Part shown: in pieces, positions 1 through 6,302 of the stretch
Position numbering within the stretch: the first letter of the stretch is position 1
Layout of the letters: the number at the start of each line of letters is the position of its first letter
Assembly: GCA_015655615.1 (NCBI GenBank)
Contig: JAATES010000335.1
Location: 1 to 12,005, forward strand
Source of the DNA: Actinomycetales bacterium
GTDB taxonomy: Bacteria; Actinomycetota; Actinomycetes; Actinomycetales; Cellulomonadaceae
Length of the DNA: 12,005 nt
Reading direction: 5' to 3'
The notes under the pieces: generated by a model
Told to the model about the DNA's origin: nothing
Databases searched by the model: none
Seen by the model: only the letters and a program-made list of their open reading frames with translations
Position numbers and translations under genes: made by a program

Positions 1-67
1 ATTGCTGGGACGGTTTCCGATACTGCGCCGCATACCTGCCACTGCGGACCTTTCGTGCCCACGCCAC

Positions 68-87
68 CCGGGGTCAGAGCTCCCCGG
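68..87 (-). terminator. GC-rich hairpin after the small membrane protein gene
   Basis: Perfect 6-bp arms, CCGGGG (68-73) and CCCCGG (82-87), enclose an 8-nt loop. On the minus strand the hairpin begins about 15 nt past the stop codon of the gene at 103-390. No T-tract follows, so a classical Rho-independent terminator is not shown. U-less hairpins are often proposed as terminators in high-GC Actinobacteria, which makes this a candidate only. Confidence 0.35.
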
Positions 88-102
88 TAGTGGTGGATGT
101 GC

Positions 103-390
103 TCAGGCCTTGCGTTGGCGGCGTTGCCAGTCGGCTCGGGCGAGACGCTCGGTCTCGAGGTTGTCGATATGCGTGGCCAATCGGTAGACGCCCTGCACGA
201 TCTGGATCAAACCAGCCAGCGTGCCGATCCCGCCGATGATGGCGAGGAATCCGAGGCCGCGGCTGCTGGCGCCGATCGCGAGCAGGAGCGGGCCGATGAT
301 GATGGCTGCCACTCCCCACGCGAGGATGAGTGCCGAGGGCTTGGGTAGGCTGATCGATTGCTGAGGCGCCTGCGCCTGTGGTGTGGACAT
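103..390 (-). CDS. Small two-helix membrane protein, unknown function
   Basis: A 95-residue protein that I do not recognise as a named family. It has a short polar N-terminus rich in Gln and Pro (about 1-18) and two hydrophobic segments long enough to span the membrane (about 19-42 and 46-68), both rich in Gly, Ala and Ile. The C-terminal tail (about 70-95) is charged, Arg-rich and probably helical. This suggests an inner-membrane hairpin with a basic cytoplasmic tail. The ATG at 388-390 has no good Shine-Dalgarno sequence in front of it, so the start is uncertain or the mRNA has a very short leader. It stands alone, between the window edge and a tRNA on the same strand. The clean hydrophobic pattern supports a real gene; the function is unknown. 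Confidence 0.6.
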   Translation of the reverse strand: MSTPQAQAPQQSISLPKPSALILAWGVAAIIIGPLLLAIGASSRGLGFLAIIGGIGTLAGLIQIVQGVYRLATHIDNLETERLARADWQRRQRKA

Positions 391-496
391 GCTTGCACGT
401 TAGTACCCGAATCGACTGCGAGTCTAGATTCCTCATCGTCATTCCTGGGCTGACGCAGTCAGCCGACGCTGAAAGGACCTGTCGTCTCGACCTGGC

Positions 497-515
497 TGCT
501 GCACGTTTGCTGCAC
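497..515. repeat. 11-bp-spaced direct repeat TGCTGCAC
   Basis: The 8-mer TGCTGCAC occurs at 497-504 and again at 508-515, exactly 11 bp apart (about one helical turn). It lies in the gap between the tRNA and the small membrane protein gene, about 107 bp upstream of that gene's start. Helically phased direct repeats can bind regulators, but two copies of an 8-mer may be chance. Confidence 0.3.
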
Positions 516-525
516 AGGGGCCGTG

Positions 526-531
526 AGTATA
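526..531 (-). promoter_or_regulatory. Candidate -10 box (TATACT)
   Basis: On the minus strand this hexamer reads TATACT, matching TATAAT at five of six positions. It lies between the tRNA and the small membrane protein gene, both read leftwards. No convincing -35 box sits 16-18 bp upstream. If used, it would give the gene at 103-390 a leader of about 130 nt. Weak evidence. Confidence 0.2.
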
Positions 532-566
532 GGTAAAGAGATCGCAATATGTGCAGGTAACATGGG

Positions 567-640
567 TGGGGCAACTCGGGCTTGAACCGAGGACCGACGG
601 ATTATGAGTCCGCTGCTCTAACCGACTGAGCTATTGCCCC
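567..640 (-). tRNA. tRNA with CAT anticodon (elongator Met or lysidine-type Ile2)
   Basis: A complete 74-nt cloverleaf can be folded by eye: acceptor stem GGGGCAA/TTGCCCC, D stem GCTC/GAGC with loop AGTCGGTTA, anticodon stem GCGGA/TCCGT, loop CTCATAA, T stem CTCGG/CCGAG with loop TTCAAGC, and discriminator A. The anticodon CAT lies at 604-606. This is not an initiator, because the first acceptor pair is a normal G-C and the anticodon stem lacks three consecutive G-C pairs. It is either elongator tRNA-Met or the tRNA-Ile whose C34 is changed to lysidine by TilS; identity elements are not decisive by eye. The 3' CCA is not encoded, since the bases after the discriminator are CCC, so a nucleotidyltransferase must add it. 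No adjacent tRNA or integrase gene is seen. Confidence 0.93.
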
Positions 641-797
641 GTAGGCGACGTGACCGCAGCGAGGCGGGCCCGTGGCCGCATCACAGCCTACCTGGCTCGG
701 GGGAGGCGCGACGATCCGCGTGTGATCGGTCTGCTCCCGATGTCTGAGCGGAGATCTCTGAGTGCCAGCAGCGGCGGGTTTCCACGACTCGACATGC

Positions 798-809
798 TAC
801 CTATAGGTA
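798..809. promoter_or_regulatory. 12-bp perfect palindrome over a candidate -10 region
   Basis: TACCTATAGGTA is its own reverse complement. It ends 15 bp before the ATG at 825 and contains TATAGG, which matches TATAAT at four of six positions. If this is the -10 box, the leader would be only about 12 nt, and a protein bound to the palindrome would block the promoter. No clear -35 box is visible. Confidence 0.3.
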
Positions 810-824
810 TTTTACGGTCGGCGC

Positions 825-1199
825 ATGGAAGCTGTCATAGTCGTCATCGTCCCCGCCCTTCTTGCCGCCGGAATATTCGTGCTGAGCCAGATCCCTCATA
901 TGGCATCGGATACCGCTCGACGGAATTCCATGGCCGCTTCCTTGGAGGCATCTTCGGGACCTGTAGTCCGGTCGGACCGCACCAACGTCCTGGCGATCTT
1001 GTCCTTGGTGTTGTGTGGTAGCGGCTTGATCGCAGTCATCTTGGGGCATGTCGCGTTGAAGCAGATCGAACGCACGGGGGAGCAGGGTCGGGGGCTCGCA
1101 CTGGCTGGCTTGATCATCGGCTACATCGGTCTCGGAATCGCCATTGTCTACTTCGCGATTATGGTGGCATTCAGCGTGAACGTGATGAACCAGCTCTGA
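825..1199 (+). CDS. DUF4190-type small membrane protein
   Basis: A 124-residue membrane protein. An N-terminal hydrophobic segment (about 3-20) is followed by a short polar linker. Then comes the typical DUF4190 arrangement of two helices: the first begins [10 protein letters not shown] and runs to about 76; a short charged loop ([12 protein letters not shown], 79-90) follows; the second helix starts [13 protein letters not shown] and runs to about 116. In this family the loop is usually an alanine-leucine-x-Gln segment ending at a Gly before the second helix, as here. The function of DUF4190 is unknown. The start at ATG 825 lacks a strong Shine-Dalgarno sequence, and a palindrome resembling a promoter lies just upstream. 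The gene stands alone between the tRNA and def, with a weak hairpin after its stop. Confidence 0.75.
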   Translation: MEAVIVVIVPALLAAGIFVLSQIPHMASDTARRNSMAASLEASSGPVVRSDRTNVLAILSLVLCGSGLIAVILGHVALKQIERTGEQGRGLALAGLIIGYIGLGIAIVYFAIMVAFSVNVMNQL

Positions 1200-1213
1200 C
1201 TTGCTTTCCCAGA

Positions 1214-1229
1214 GACCTTTTCAAGGGTC
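1214..1229 (+). terminator. Weak hairpin after the DUF4190 gene
   Basis: GACCTT (1214-1219), a 3-nt loop and AAGGGTC (1223-1229) form a 6-bp stem with one bulged G, starting 14 nt past the stop at 1199. No T-run follows. It is a possible transcript end, not a proven terminator. Confidence 0.25.
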
Positions 1230-1411
1230 GGCATCCTGTGATGATGGTCTGGAATGACGAGGCGATTCGGCGAACGGTTCGATCACCTGACCTGGGTTCT
1301 CGGCGACTTGGCTCGATGAGCGGGTCTGTCCGCTGGCTGGCTCCGAGTCCGCGGGGATGCCCGCTGACGCCGCGCGCGGTACGAACGCATCTCACGTGGA
1401 AGAATGTGTCT

Positions 1412-1900
1412 ATGGCCTTCCGTGACATCCGTGTAATGCCCGATCCCGTCCTACGCACTCCCTGTGCCGAGATCACGGTCATCGATGACCGGGTCCGCAG
1501 CCTGGTGGCTGACTTGGTGGAAACCGTTGACCACGATGGCCGCGCGGGGCTCGCCGCCAACCAGATCGGGGTGAGTCTTCGGGCGTTCTCCTGGAACATC
1601 GAGGACGAGATCGGTTACGTGCTCAACCCGCGGATCGTCGACCTGTCGGAGGACGAGTACCAGGACGGGGACGAGGGCTGCCTCTCAGTCCCGGGCTTGT
1701 GGTACCCCACCAGGCGGGCCTGGTACGCCAAGGTCGAGGGTATCGATCTGGAGGGGAACAAGGTCGTCGTCGAAGGCACAGAACTCATGGCACGCTGCCT
1801 TCAGCACGAGTGTGATCACCTCGACGGCATGCTCTACCTGGATCGGCTGGAGCGTTCTGCGCGCAAGAAGGCGATGCGGGAACTACGCGAGGCGCTCTAG
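1412..1900 (+). CDS. def: Peptide deformylase
   Basis: Removes the formyl group from the N-terminal methionine of new proteins, as a cytosolic metalloenzyme that usually holds Fe2+. The 162-residue product is of normal length and shows all three family motifs: motif 1 as AGLAANQ (45-51), motif 2 EGCLSVP (88-94) with metal ligand Cys90, and motif 3 QHECDH (131-136) with ligands His132 and His136 and catalytic Glu133. Motif 1 departs from the usual GxGLAAxQ because Arg44 occupies the first Gly position. The frame is open back to 1238, but homology starts at [14 protein letters not shown]. The ATG at 1412 has GGAAG nine bases upstream, so it is chosen; GTG at 1406 is the alternative. No methionyl-tRNA formyltransferase gene (often adjacent) is present here. 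Confidence 0.93.
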   Translation: MAFRDIRVMPDPVLRTPCAEITVIDDRVRSLVADLVETVDHDGRAGLAANQIGVSLRAFSWNIEDEIGYVLNPRIVDLSEDEYQDGDEGCLSVPGLWYPTRRAWYAKVEGIDLEGNKVVVEGTELMARCLQHECDHLDGMLYLDRLERSARKKAMRELREAL

Positions 1901-1936
1901 AGAGGCTCGATCCAGGCGGTGGCCGGATGATTGCGT

Positions 1937-1942
1937 TATAGT
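1937..1942 (+). promoter_or_regulatory. Candidate -10 box (TATAGT) for the DUF3145 gene
   Basis: TATAGT matches TATAAT at five of six positions and lies in the gap between def and the DUF3145 gene. No good -35 box is visible 16-18 bp upstream. If used, the leader would be close to 100 nt and would contain a 6-bp stem, TGAGCC (1980-1985) with GGCTCA (1991-1996), around a 5-nt loop. This suggests the DUF3145 gene has its own promoter and is not simply read through from def. Confidence 0.3.
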
Positions 1943-2046
1943 TCAGGTGTTCGCCGCGTATGCAAATGGCATTGTCCCGTGAGCCGGTCAGGCTCAGTGC
2001 GTTGAGGTCGTTGGGGAAGACGTACCTCGAACCCTGGGAGGATGAC

Positions 2047-2547
2047 ATGGCTGGTGCTCTCACCCGCGGTGTTGCTTTCGTGCACTCTTCGCCGCGTGCT
2101 CTTTGCCGGCATATCGAGTGGGCGGCAAGCAATGTGCTCGGCTACAACGTGTCCTTCGAATGGGTGCCACAGCCGGCCGAGCCCGGTACTGTGCGCGCCG
2201 AATTGTCGTGGAGCGGTGAGCAGGGGACAGGTGCGCGTCTGGCCTCGGCCCTGCGCGGCTGGACGCATCTGCGATACGAGATTACCGAGGAGCCAAGCCT
2301 CGGCGCCGATGGCGGACGGTGGAGCCACACCCCTGAGCTGGGCATCTTCCACACCATGACCGACGTTCACGGCAATGCGGTGGTGTCGGAGGATCGGGTT
2401 CGTGCGGCGCTGGAGCATGCCGCGGACCCTCGCCGTCTACGAGCCGAGCTGGATCTCGCCATCGGGCAGGCCTGGGATGACGAACTCGAGCCCTTCCGCC
2501 ATGCCGGTGCGGGCGCGCCGGTGCGGTGGCTCCACCGGGTGGGCTGA
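2047..2547 (+). CDS. DUF3145 family protein
   Basis: A 166-residue protein of a family known almost only from Actinobacteria and without a known function. The N-terminal core (RGVAFVHSSPRALCRHIEW, residues 7-25) and the later segment (WVPQPAEPGTVRAELSW, 39-55) are the parts I recognise. No signal peptide or membrane segment is seen, so it should be cytosolic. The start is ATG 2047, preceded by GGGAGG with five bases between. An upstream in-frame ATG at 1960 would add 29 residues that do not resemble the family. In Streptomyces the homologue lies just beyond fabF in the same direction. Here it also neighbours fabF but faces it, with 87 bp between the two stop codons, so the association persists while co-transcription does not. 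A link to fatty-acid synthesis is inference only. Confidence 0.85.
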   Translation: MAGALTRGVAFVHSSPRALCRHIEWAASNVLGYNVSFEWVPQPAEPGTVRAELSWSGEQGTGARLASALRGWTHLRYEITEEPSLGADGGRWSHTPELGIFHTMTDVHGNAVVSEDRVRAALEHAADPRRLRAELDLAIGQAWDDELEPFRHAGAGAPVRWLHRVG

Positions 2548-2634
2548 TCCCAGCCGGAGGAGCCACGAAGTCGAGTGGTGTCAGTGACGTCATCGCGATC
2601 CGTCCCATTCCGGTACGGACAGCTGCCCGGTTGA

Positions 2635-3879
2635 CTAGGAGACCGTGGTCACCACGAGAGCGACGTTGTGGCCACCGAAGCCGAACGAGTTGTTGATCGC
2701 CGCGATCTGGCCGGACGGTAGTTCTCGAGGCGTGTCGCGCACCAGATCCAGGTCGAATTCAGGATCTGGGTTGCTCACGTTGATGGTCGGCGGTGCCTGG
2801 CGTTGCTGCAGGGCAAGGATCGTGAAGATGGTCTCGAGTGCGCCGGCGCCACCGAGCAAATGCCCTGTCAGCGACTTGGTGGCGGAGACAGCCACAGTGT
2901 CAGCGGCCTCGCCCAGCACCTCGCGGACGGCACGAGCCTCGATGAGATCGCCGACCTTGGTGGACGTCGCGTGGGCGTTCAGGTGGCGCACATCGGTGAC
3001 ATCCAGGCCGGCATCGAGCAGAGCGGCGCGCATCGCAGCGATCTGCCCGCGACCGCCCGGCTCGGGCGAGGTGATGTGGTAGCCGTCGGATGACAATCCC
3101 ACACCGGCCAGGCGGGCATAGACTCTCGCACCACGCGCGGCAGCGTGCTCGGCGCTTTCGAGCACGACGATTCCCGACCCTTCACCGAGGACGAAGCCGT
3201 CGCGGTCGGTGTCGTAGGGACGCGACGCGCCAGCTGGATCGTCATTGCGAGTCGACAACGTGCGGGAGGCCGCGAAGGCGGCAATCGGCATCGGGTGGAT
3301 GGCCGCTTCCGTACCGCCAGCCACCACGATGTCGGCTCGGCCGCTGCGGATCATCTCGATGCCGTAGCCGATGGCCTCGGCACCCGAGGCGCAGGCTGAG
3401 ACCAGCGCATGCGCGCCGGCCCGGGCACCGACCTCCAGCTCGACATAGGCGGCGGGGGAGTTGGGCATGAGCATCGGAACCGTCATCGGCAGCACGCGGC
3501 GTGCACCACGGGCTTGCAGGGTGTCCCACGCGGTCAACGTCGTCCAGATTCCGCCAATGCCACTGGAGACCACCGCACCGATCCGTTCCGGGGCGACCTC
3601 GGGTGAACCTGCGTCAGCCCAGGCCTCCCGTGTGGCGATGATCGCGTACTGCGCGGAGGGGTCCATCCGCTTGATCTCGGGGACGGCCAGTACTTCGCTG
3701 GGAGCGACGGCCACGGTCGCCGCAAAGGACACGGGAATCCCGTACTGCTCGGCCCAGTCGTTGTCGAGCGTGCGTGCGCCGGAGGTGCCGGCAAGAGCGG
3801 CCTTCCAGGTACTCGCCACGTCGCCGCCGAGCGGGGTGGTCGCCCCCATTCCTGTGACGACAACGTCCGTGCGGGTCAT
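2635..3879 (-). CDS. fabF: Beta-ketoacyl-ACP synthase II
   Basis: Condenses malonyl-ACP with a growing acyl-ACP, the elongation step of type II fatty-acid synthesis in the cytosol. The 414-residue protein has the thiolase-fold landmarks of KAS II: nucleophile Cys163 in SACASG, His303 in NAHATSTKVGD, Lys335 and His340 in ATKSLTGHLLGG, and the C-terminal glycine-rich NNSFGFGGHN. These residue numbers equal those of E. coli FabF, which supports the chosen start. That start is ATG 3879, preceded by AAGGAG with five bases between; the frame is open for 22 further codons upstream without homology. It is the last gene of the cluster, 107 bp after acpP, with a strong hairpin in that gap. Mycobacterial homologues here are KasA/KasB, but nothing in the sequence indicates mycolate-length specificity. 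Confidence 0.95.
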   Translation of the reverse strand: MTRTDVVVTGMGATTPLGGDVASTWKAALAGTSGARTLDNDWAEQYGIPVSFAATVAVAPSEVLAVPEIKRMDPSAQYAIIATREAWADAGSPEVAPERIGAVVSSGIGGIWTTLTAWDTLQARGARRVLPMTVPMLMPNSPAAYVELEVGARAGAHALVSACASGAEAIGYGIEMIRSGRADIVVAGGTEAAIHPMPIAAFAASRTLSTRNDDPAGASRPYDTDRDGFVLGEGSGIVVLESAEHAAARGARVYARLAGVGLSSDGYHITSPEPGGRGQIAAMRAALLDAGLDVTDVRHLNAHATSTKVGDLIEARAVREVLGEAADTVAVSATKSLTGHLLGGAGALETIFTILALQQRQAPPTINVSNPDPEFDLDLVRDTPRELPSGQIAAINNSFGFGGHNVALVVTTVS

Positions 3880-3927
3880 GTGTACTCCTTGCGGGATGTC
3901 CAAGGGGATGAAGGTGGCCATGTGGCC

Positions 3928-3962
3928 GGGCGGGTCGAGCACCATAGGTGGTCAACCCGCCC
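3928..3962 (-). promoter_or_regulatory. Strong hairpin between acpP and fabF
   Basis: On the plus strand GGGCGGGT (3928-3935) pairs perfectly with ACCCGCCC (3955-3962). Inside, after one mismatch, GA pairs with TC; after another, CACC (3940-3943) pairs with GGTG (3947-3950) around a 3-nt loop. This gives 14 pairs with two mismatches. It starts 24 nt after the acpP stop and ends 48 nt before the fabF start. No T-run follows on the minus strand. It could be a partial terminator, an RNA-processing site or a 3' stabiliser for acpP mRNA. Confidence 0.6.
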
Positions 3963-3986
3963 AGGGGTCATACGGTCCGGACGGTC

Positions 3987-4235
3987 TCAGTCCTGTGCCT
4001 TGGTGATGAAGGAGACGGCGTCGCCGACGGTCGCGAGGTTCTTGACCTCGTCGTCGGGGATGGTGACCTCGAACTTGTCTTCGGCCTGGGCGACGATCGT
4101 CATCATCGACAGCGAGTCGATGTCCAGGTCGTCAGTGAAGGACTTCTCCGAGGCGACGTCCTCGGCGGCGATTCCGGTCTCCTCGACGATGATCTCGGTC
4201 AGGCCCGCGAGGACCTCCTGCTCGTTCAGTGCCAT
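3987..4235 (-). CDS. acpP: Acyl carrier protein
   Basis: An 82-residue acidic protein that carries growing acyl chains on a 4'-phosphopantetheine arm through fatty-acid synthesis. The attachment site is Ser41 in DLDIDSLSMM, matching the D-S-L signature at the start of helix II. Acidic residues dominate, as expected for docking to basic partner surfaces. The length is that of ordinary bacterial ACP; it lacks the long C-terminal tail of mycobacterial AcpM. The start is ATG 4235 with AAGGAG five bases upstream. The frame is open further upstream into fabH, but that part has no ACP homology. It lies 52 bp after fabH, and the next gene, fabF, is separated by a strong hairpin that may let ACP be made in excess. 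Confidence 0.96.
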   Translation of the reverse strand: MALNEQEVLAGLTEIIVEETGIAAEDVASEKSFTDDLDIDSLSMMTIVAQAEDKFEVTIPDDEVKNLATVGDAVSFITKAQD

Positions 4236-4287
4236 GACTGCTCCTTGGTGGCGTCGTGTGATGAGGTGGATACTGCAGGTGTTGCGG

Positions 4288-5286
4288 TCACGGGAGCACG
4301 ATGACTTGTGCGCCGTAGGCCAGGCCGGCCCCGAACCCGATCTGCAGGGCAAGGTCGCCACTGCTGACCTGCCCCTCACGGTAGAGACGTTCAATGGCCA
4401 GAGGAATCGATGCCGCCGAGGTGTTCCCGGTTTCAGCGATGTCCCGCCCGACGGCGATGCCATCGGGAAGCTTGAGCTGCTTGATGAGCTGATCGATGAT
4501 CCGCATGTTGGCCTGATGCGGCACAAACGCCTGGATCTGGTCCGCTGTCACCCCAGCGGCTGCCATGGCCTGCTTGGCGATGGGCGCCATCTGGAAGCTG
4601 GCCCATTTGAAGACGGCCGGGCCCTCCTGGCGCAGAGTCGGCCATTGGCCGCTCCTGATGGCCTGCTGCCAGTCTTCCGTCTGACCGATGGTCTCGGCGC
4701 GTGAGCCATCCGAGCCCCAGATCGTCGGGCCGATGCCGGGGAAGTCCGAAGGGCCGACGATGGCAGCGCCCGCACCATCGCCTAGGAGGAACGAGATGGA
4801 GCGATCGGTCGGATCGATGAAGTCGCTCATCTTCTCCGCGCCGATGACCAGGACGCAGCGAGCCGCTCCCGCGCGAACCAGGGCATCGGCCTGTGCGATG
4901 CCGTAGGTGTAGCCGGCGCAGGCCGCAGAGATGTCATAGGCGGCTGCGGGAGTGGCGCCGATCCGGTCTGCGATCTGGGTGGCTCCCGCAGGGGTCTGGC
5001 GAAAGTAGGTCACTGTGGAAAGGATGACGGTGTCGATCTGACTGGCCTCGATGCCCGCGTGGGCGATGGCGGCGCGCGCAGCACCCTCCGCGAGATCGAG
5101 CACGTTGACATCGGGACCTGACCGCATCCGGCTGATGATGCCGGTCCGCTGCTGGATCCACTCGTCCGAGGAGTTGATGGCCTCCACGATGTCGGCGTTG
5201 GGCACTACGTGCTCGCCGCGGACGCCCCCGATGCCGAGGACCCGTGAATACTGCGTACATGAGGCCTGCTGGAGGGTGGTGGTCAC
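4288..5286 (-). CDS. fabH: Beta-ketoacyl-ACP synthase III
   Basis: Starts fatty-acid chains by condensing an acyl-CoA primer with malonyl-ACP. The catalytic triad is complete: Cys123 in ISAACAGY, His257 in VPHQANMRI and Asn288 in ETGNTSAAS. The C-terminal IGFGAGLAYGAQV motif is typical. The length of 332 residues is normal. The primer cannot be read from the sequence; FabH of many Actinobacteria takes branched short acyl-CoAs as well as acetyl-CoA. The start is GTG 5286, whose first bases overlap the fabD stop as GTGA. GGGAG lies seven bases upstream, so translation is probably coupled to fabD. Next to aceE, an acetyl primer supply would be local to this locus. Confidence 0.96.
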   Translation of the reverse strand: MTTTLQQASCTQYSRVLGIGGVRGEHVVPNADIVEAINSSDEWIQQRTGIISRMRSGPDVNVLDLAEGAARAAIAHAGIEASQIDTVILSTVTYFRQTPAGATQIADRIGATPAAAYDISAACAGYTYGIAQADALVRAGAARCVLVIGAEKMSDFIDPTDRSISFLLGDGAGAAIVGPSDFPGIGPTIWGSDGSRAETIGQTEDWQQAIRSGQWPTLRQEGPAVFKWASFQMAPIAKQAMAAAGVTADQIQAFVPHQANMRIIDQLIKQLKLPDGIAVGRDIAETGNTSAASIPLAIERLYREGQVSSGDLALQIGFGAGLAYGAQVIVLP

Positions 5287-6302
5287 GCGGAGGCTCCCTG
5301 TTGCGGAACGGTGGGGTGGTCGAGGATCAGCGTGCGAGCCGCGTCAAGATCGTCCGGAGACTTGATAGCGACGGTCGGGGTCCCGCGTAGGGTGCGACGT
5401 GCCAGACCGGTGAGTACGCCGCCTGGGAGCAACTCGATCATGGCGCTGGTTCCGAGCGACTGCAGTGTGGCCTGGCACAGGTCCCATCGTACCGGCGCGG
5501 CAACCTGATTCACGAGCCGAGCCAGAATCTGCTCACCGGTGTCGCGGGAGCCGAGCGCGGTGCCATCGGCGTTGGACAGCAGCGGAACCTGCGGGGCTGA
5601 TACCGGCCACTCGGCGGCAAGGGCGGCGAACTCGTCACGGGCCGACGCCATGTAGGAGGTGTGGAAGGCTCCCGCGACCTGGAGTGGGATGACGCGAGCT
5701 TTGTTCGGGGGCGCAGCTGCTAGGGCCCTGAGGCCTTCCAGGCTGCCCGCGGCCACGACCTGCCCGCCCCCATTGACGTTCGCGGCGGTGAGACCTGCCG
5801 CCGTGAGAGCCGCCAGCACCTCGTGCGGGTCGCCGCCGACGACAGCGCTCATTCCGGACGGCGCTGCGGCGGCGGCCCTGGCCATGGCCCGAGCCCGGTG
5901 CCCGACGAGTTCGACAGCGCTGGTGTCACTGAGAACACCGGCGGCAGCCGCCGCAGCGAATTCTCCGACCGAGTGACCTCCGGTCACACCTGCGACCTCG
6001 GCCACTGTCCGGCCTGCCAGCAAGGTGCGCAACGCGACGAGGGACGCCGCGACGATCAGCGGCTGTGCCACGGCGGTGTCTCGAAGGGTGTCGGCATCCG
6101 AGGTGGTGCCGTGCTTGGCGAGGTCGAGGCCTGCAGCCTCGCTGAAGGCGGCGACCTGCTCAGGCACCCCGGGCAGATCGAGCCAGGGAGCGAGCATGCC
6201 GGGGGTCTGCGAGCCCTGTCCAGGGCTGACGAGTGCTAACACTCCACTACTGTGCCCGAGGACAAGGGGGTCGGAGGCGTCACGACCCGCACCAAGTGTC
6301 AT
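5283..6302 (-). CDS. fabD: Malonyl-CoA:ACP transacylase
   Basis: Transfers malonyl from CoA to ACP, supplying extender units to FabH and FabF. Landmarks, numbered from ATG 6302, are the N-terminal SPGQGSQ (26-32), nucleophile Ser111 in GHSVGE, Arg136 in HRARAM for the malonyl carboxylate, and catalytic His214 in AGAFHT. The length is 339 residues; the family usually has about 300-320. ATG 6302 overlaps the fasR stop as ATGA, which suggests coupled translation, but no Shine-Dalgarno sequence precedes it. GTG 6242 would remove 20 non-homologous residues and start the protein at VLALVSPGQG, as in many FabD proteins; this start is equally possible. The open frame extends far upstream into fasR without homology. 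Its end overlaps fabH by 4 bp. Confidence 0.95.
   Translation of the reverse strand: MTLGAGRDASDPLVLGHSSGVLALVSPGQGSQTPGMLAPWLDLPGVPEQVAAFSEAAGLDLAKHGTTSDADTLRDTAVAQPLIVAASLVALRTLLAGRTVAEVAGVTGGHSVGEFAAAAAAGVLSDTSAVELVGHRARAMARAAAAAPSGMSAVVGGDPHEVLAALTAAGLTAANVNGGGQVVAAGSLEGLRALAAAPPNKARVIPLQVAGAFHTSYMASARDEFAALAAEWPVSAPQVPLLSNADGTALGSRDTGEQILARLVNQVAAPVRWDLCQATLQSLGTSAMIELLPGGVLTGLARRTLRGTPTVAIKSPDDLDAARTLILDHPTVPQQGASA

Noticed and set aside
650..1021. 123-codon plus-strand frame overlapping the DUF4190 gene
   Set aside because: It overlaps a frame with clear transmembrane pattern and family resemblance, and itself has no hydrophobic or domain signal.
3880..4704. 274-codon plus-strand frame opposite acpP and fabH
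   Set aside because: It is a shadow of acpP and fabH; composition is irregular and no family is recognisable.
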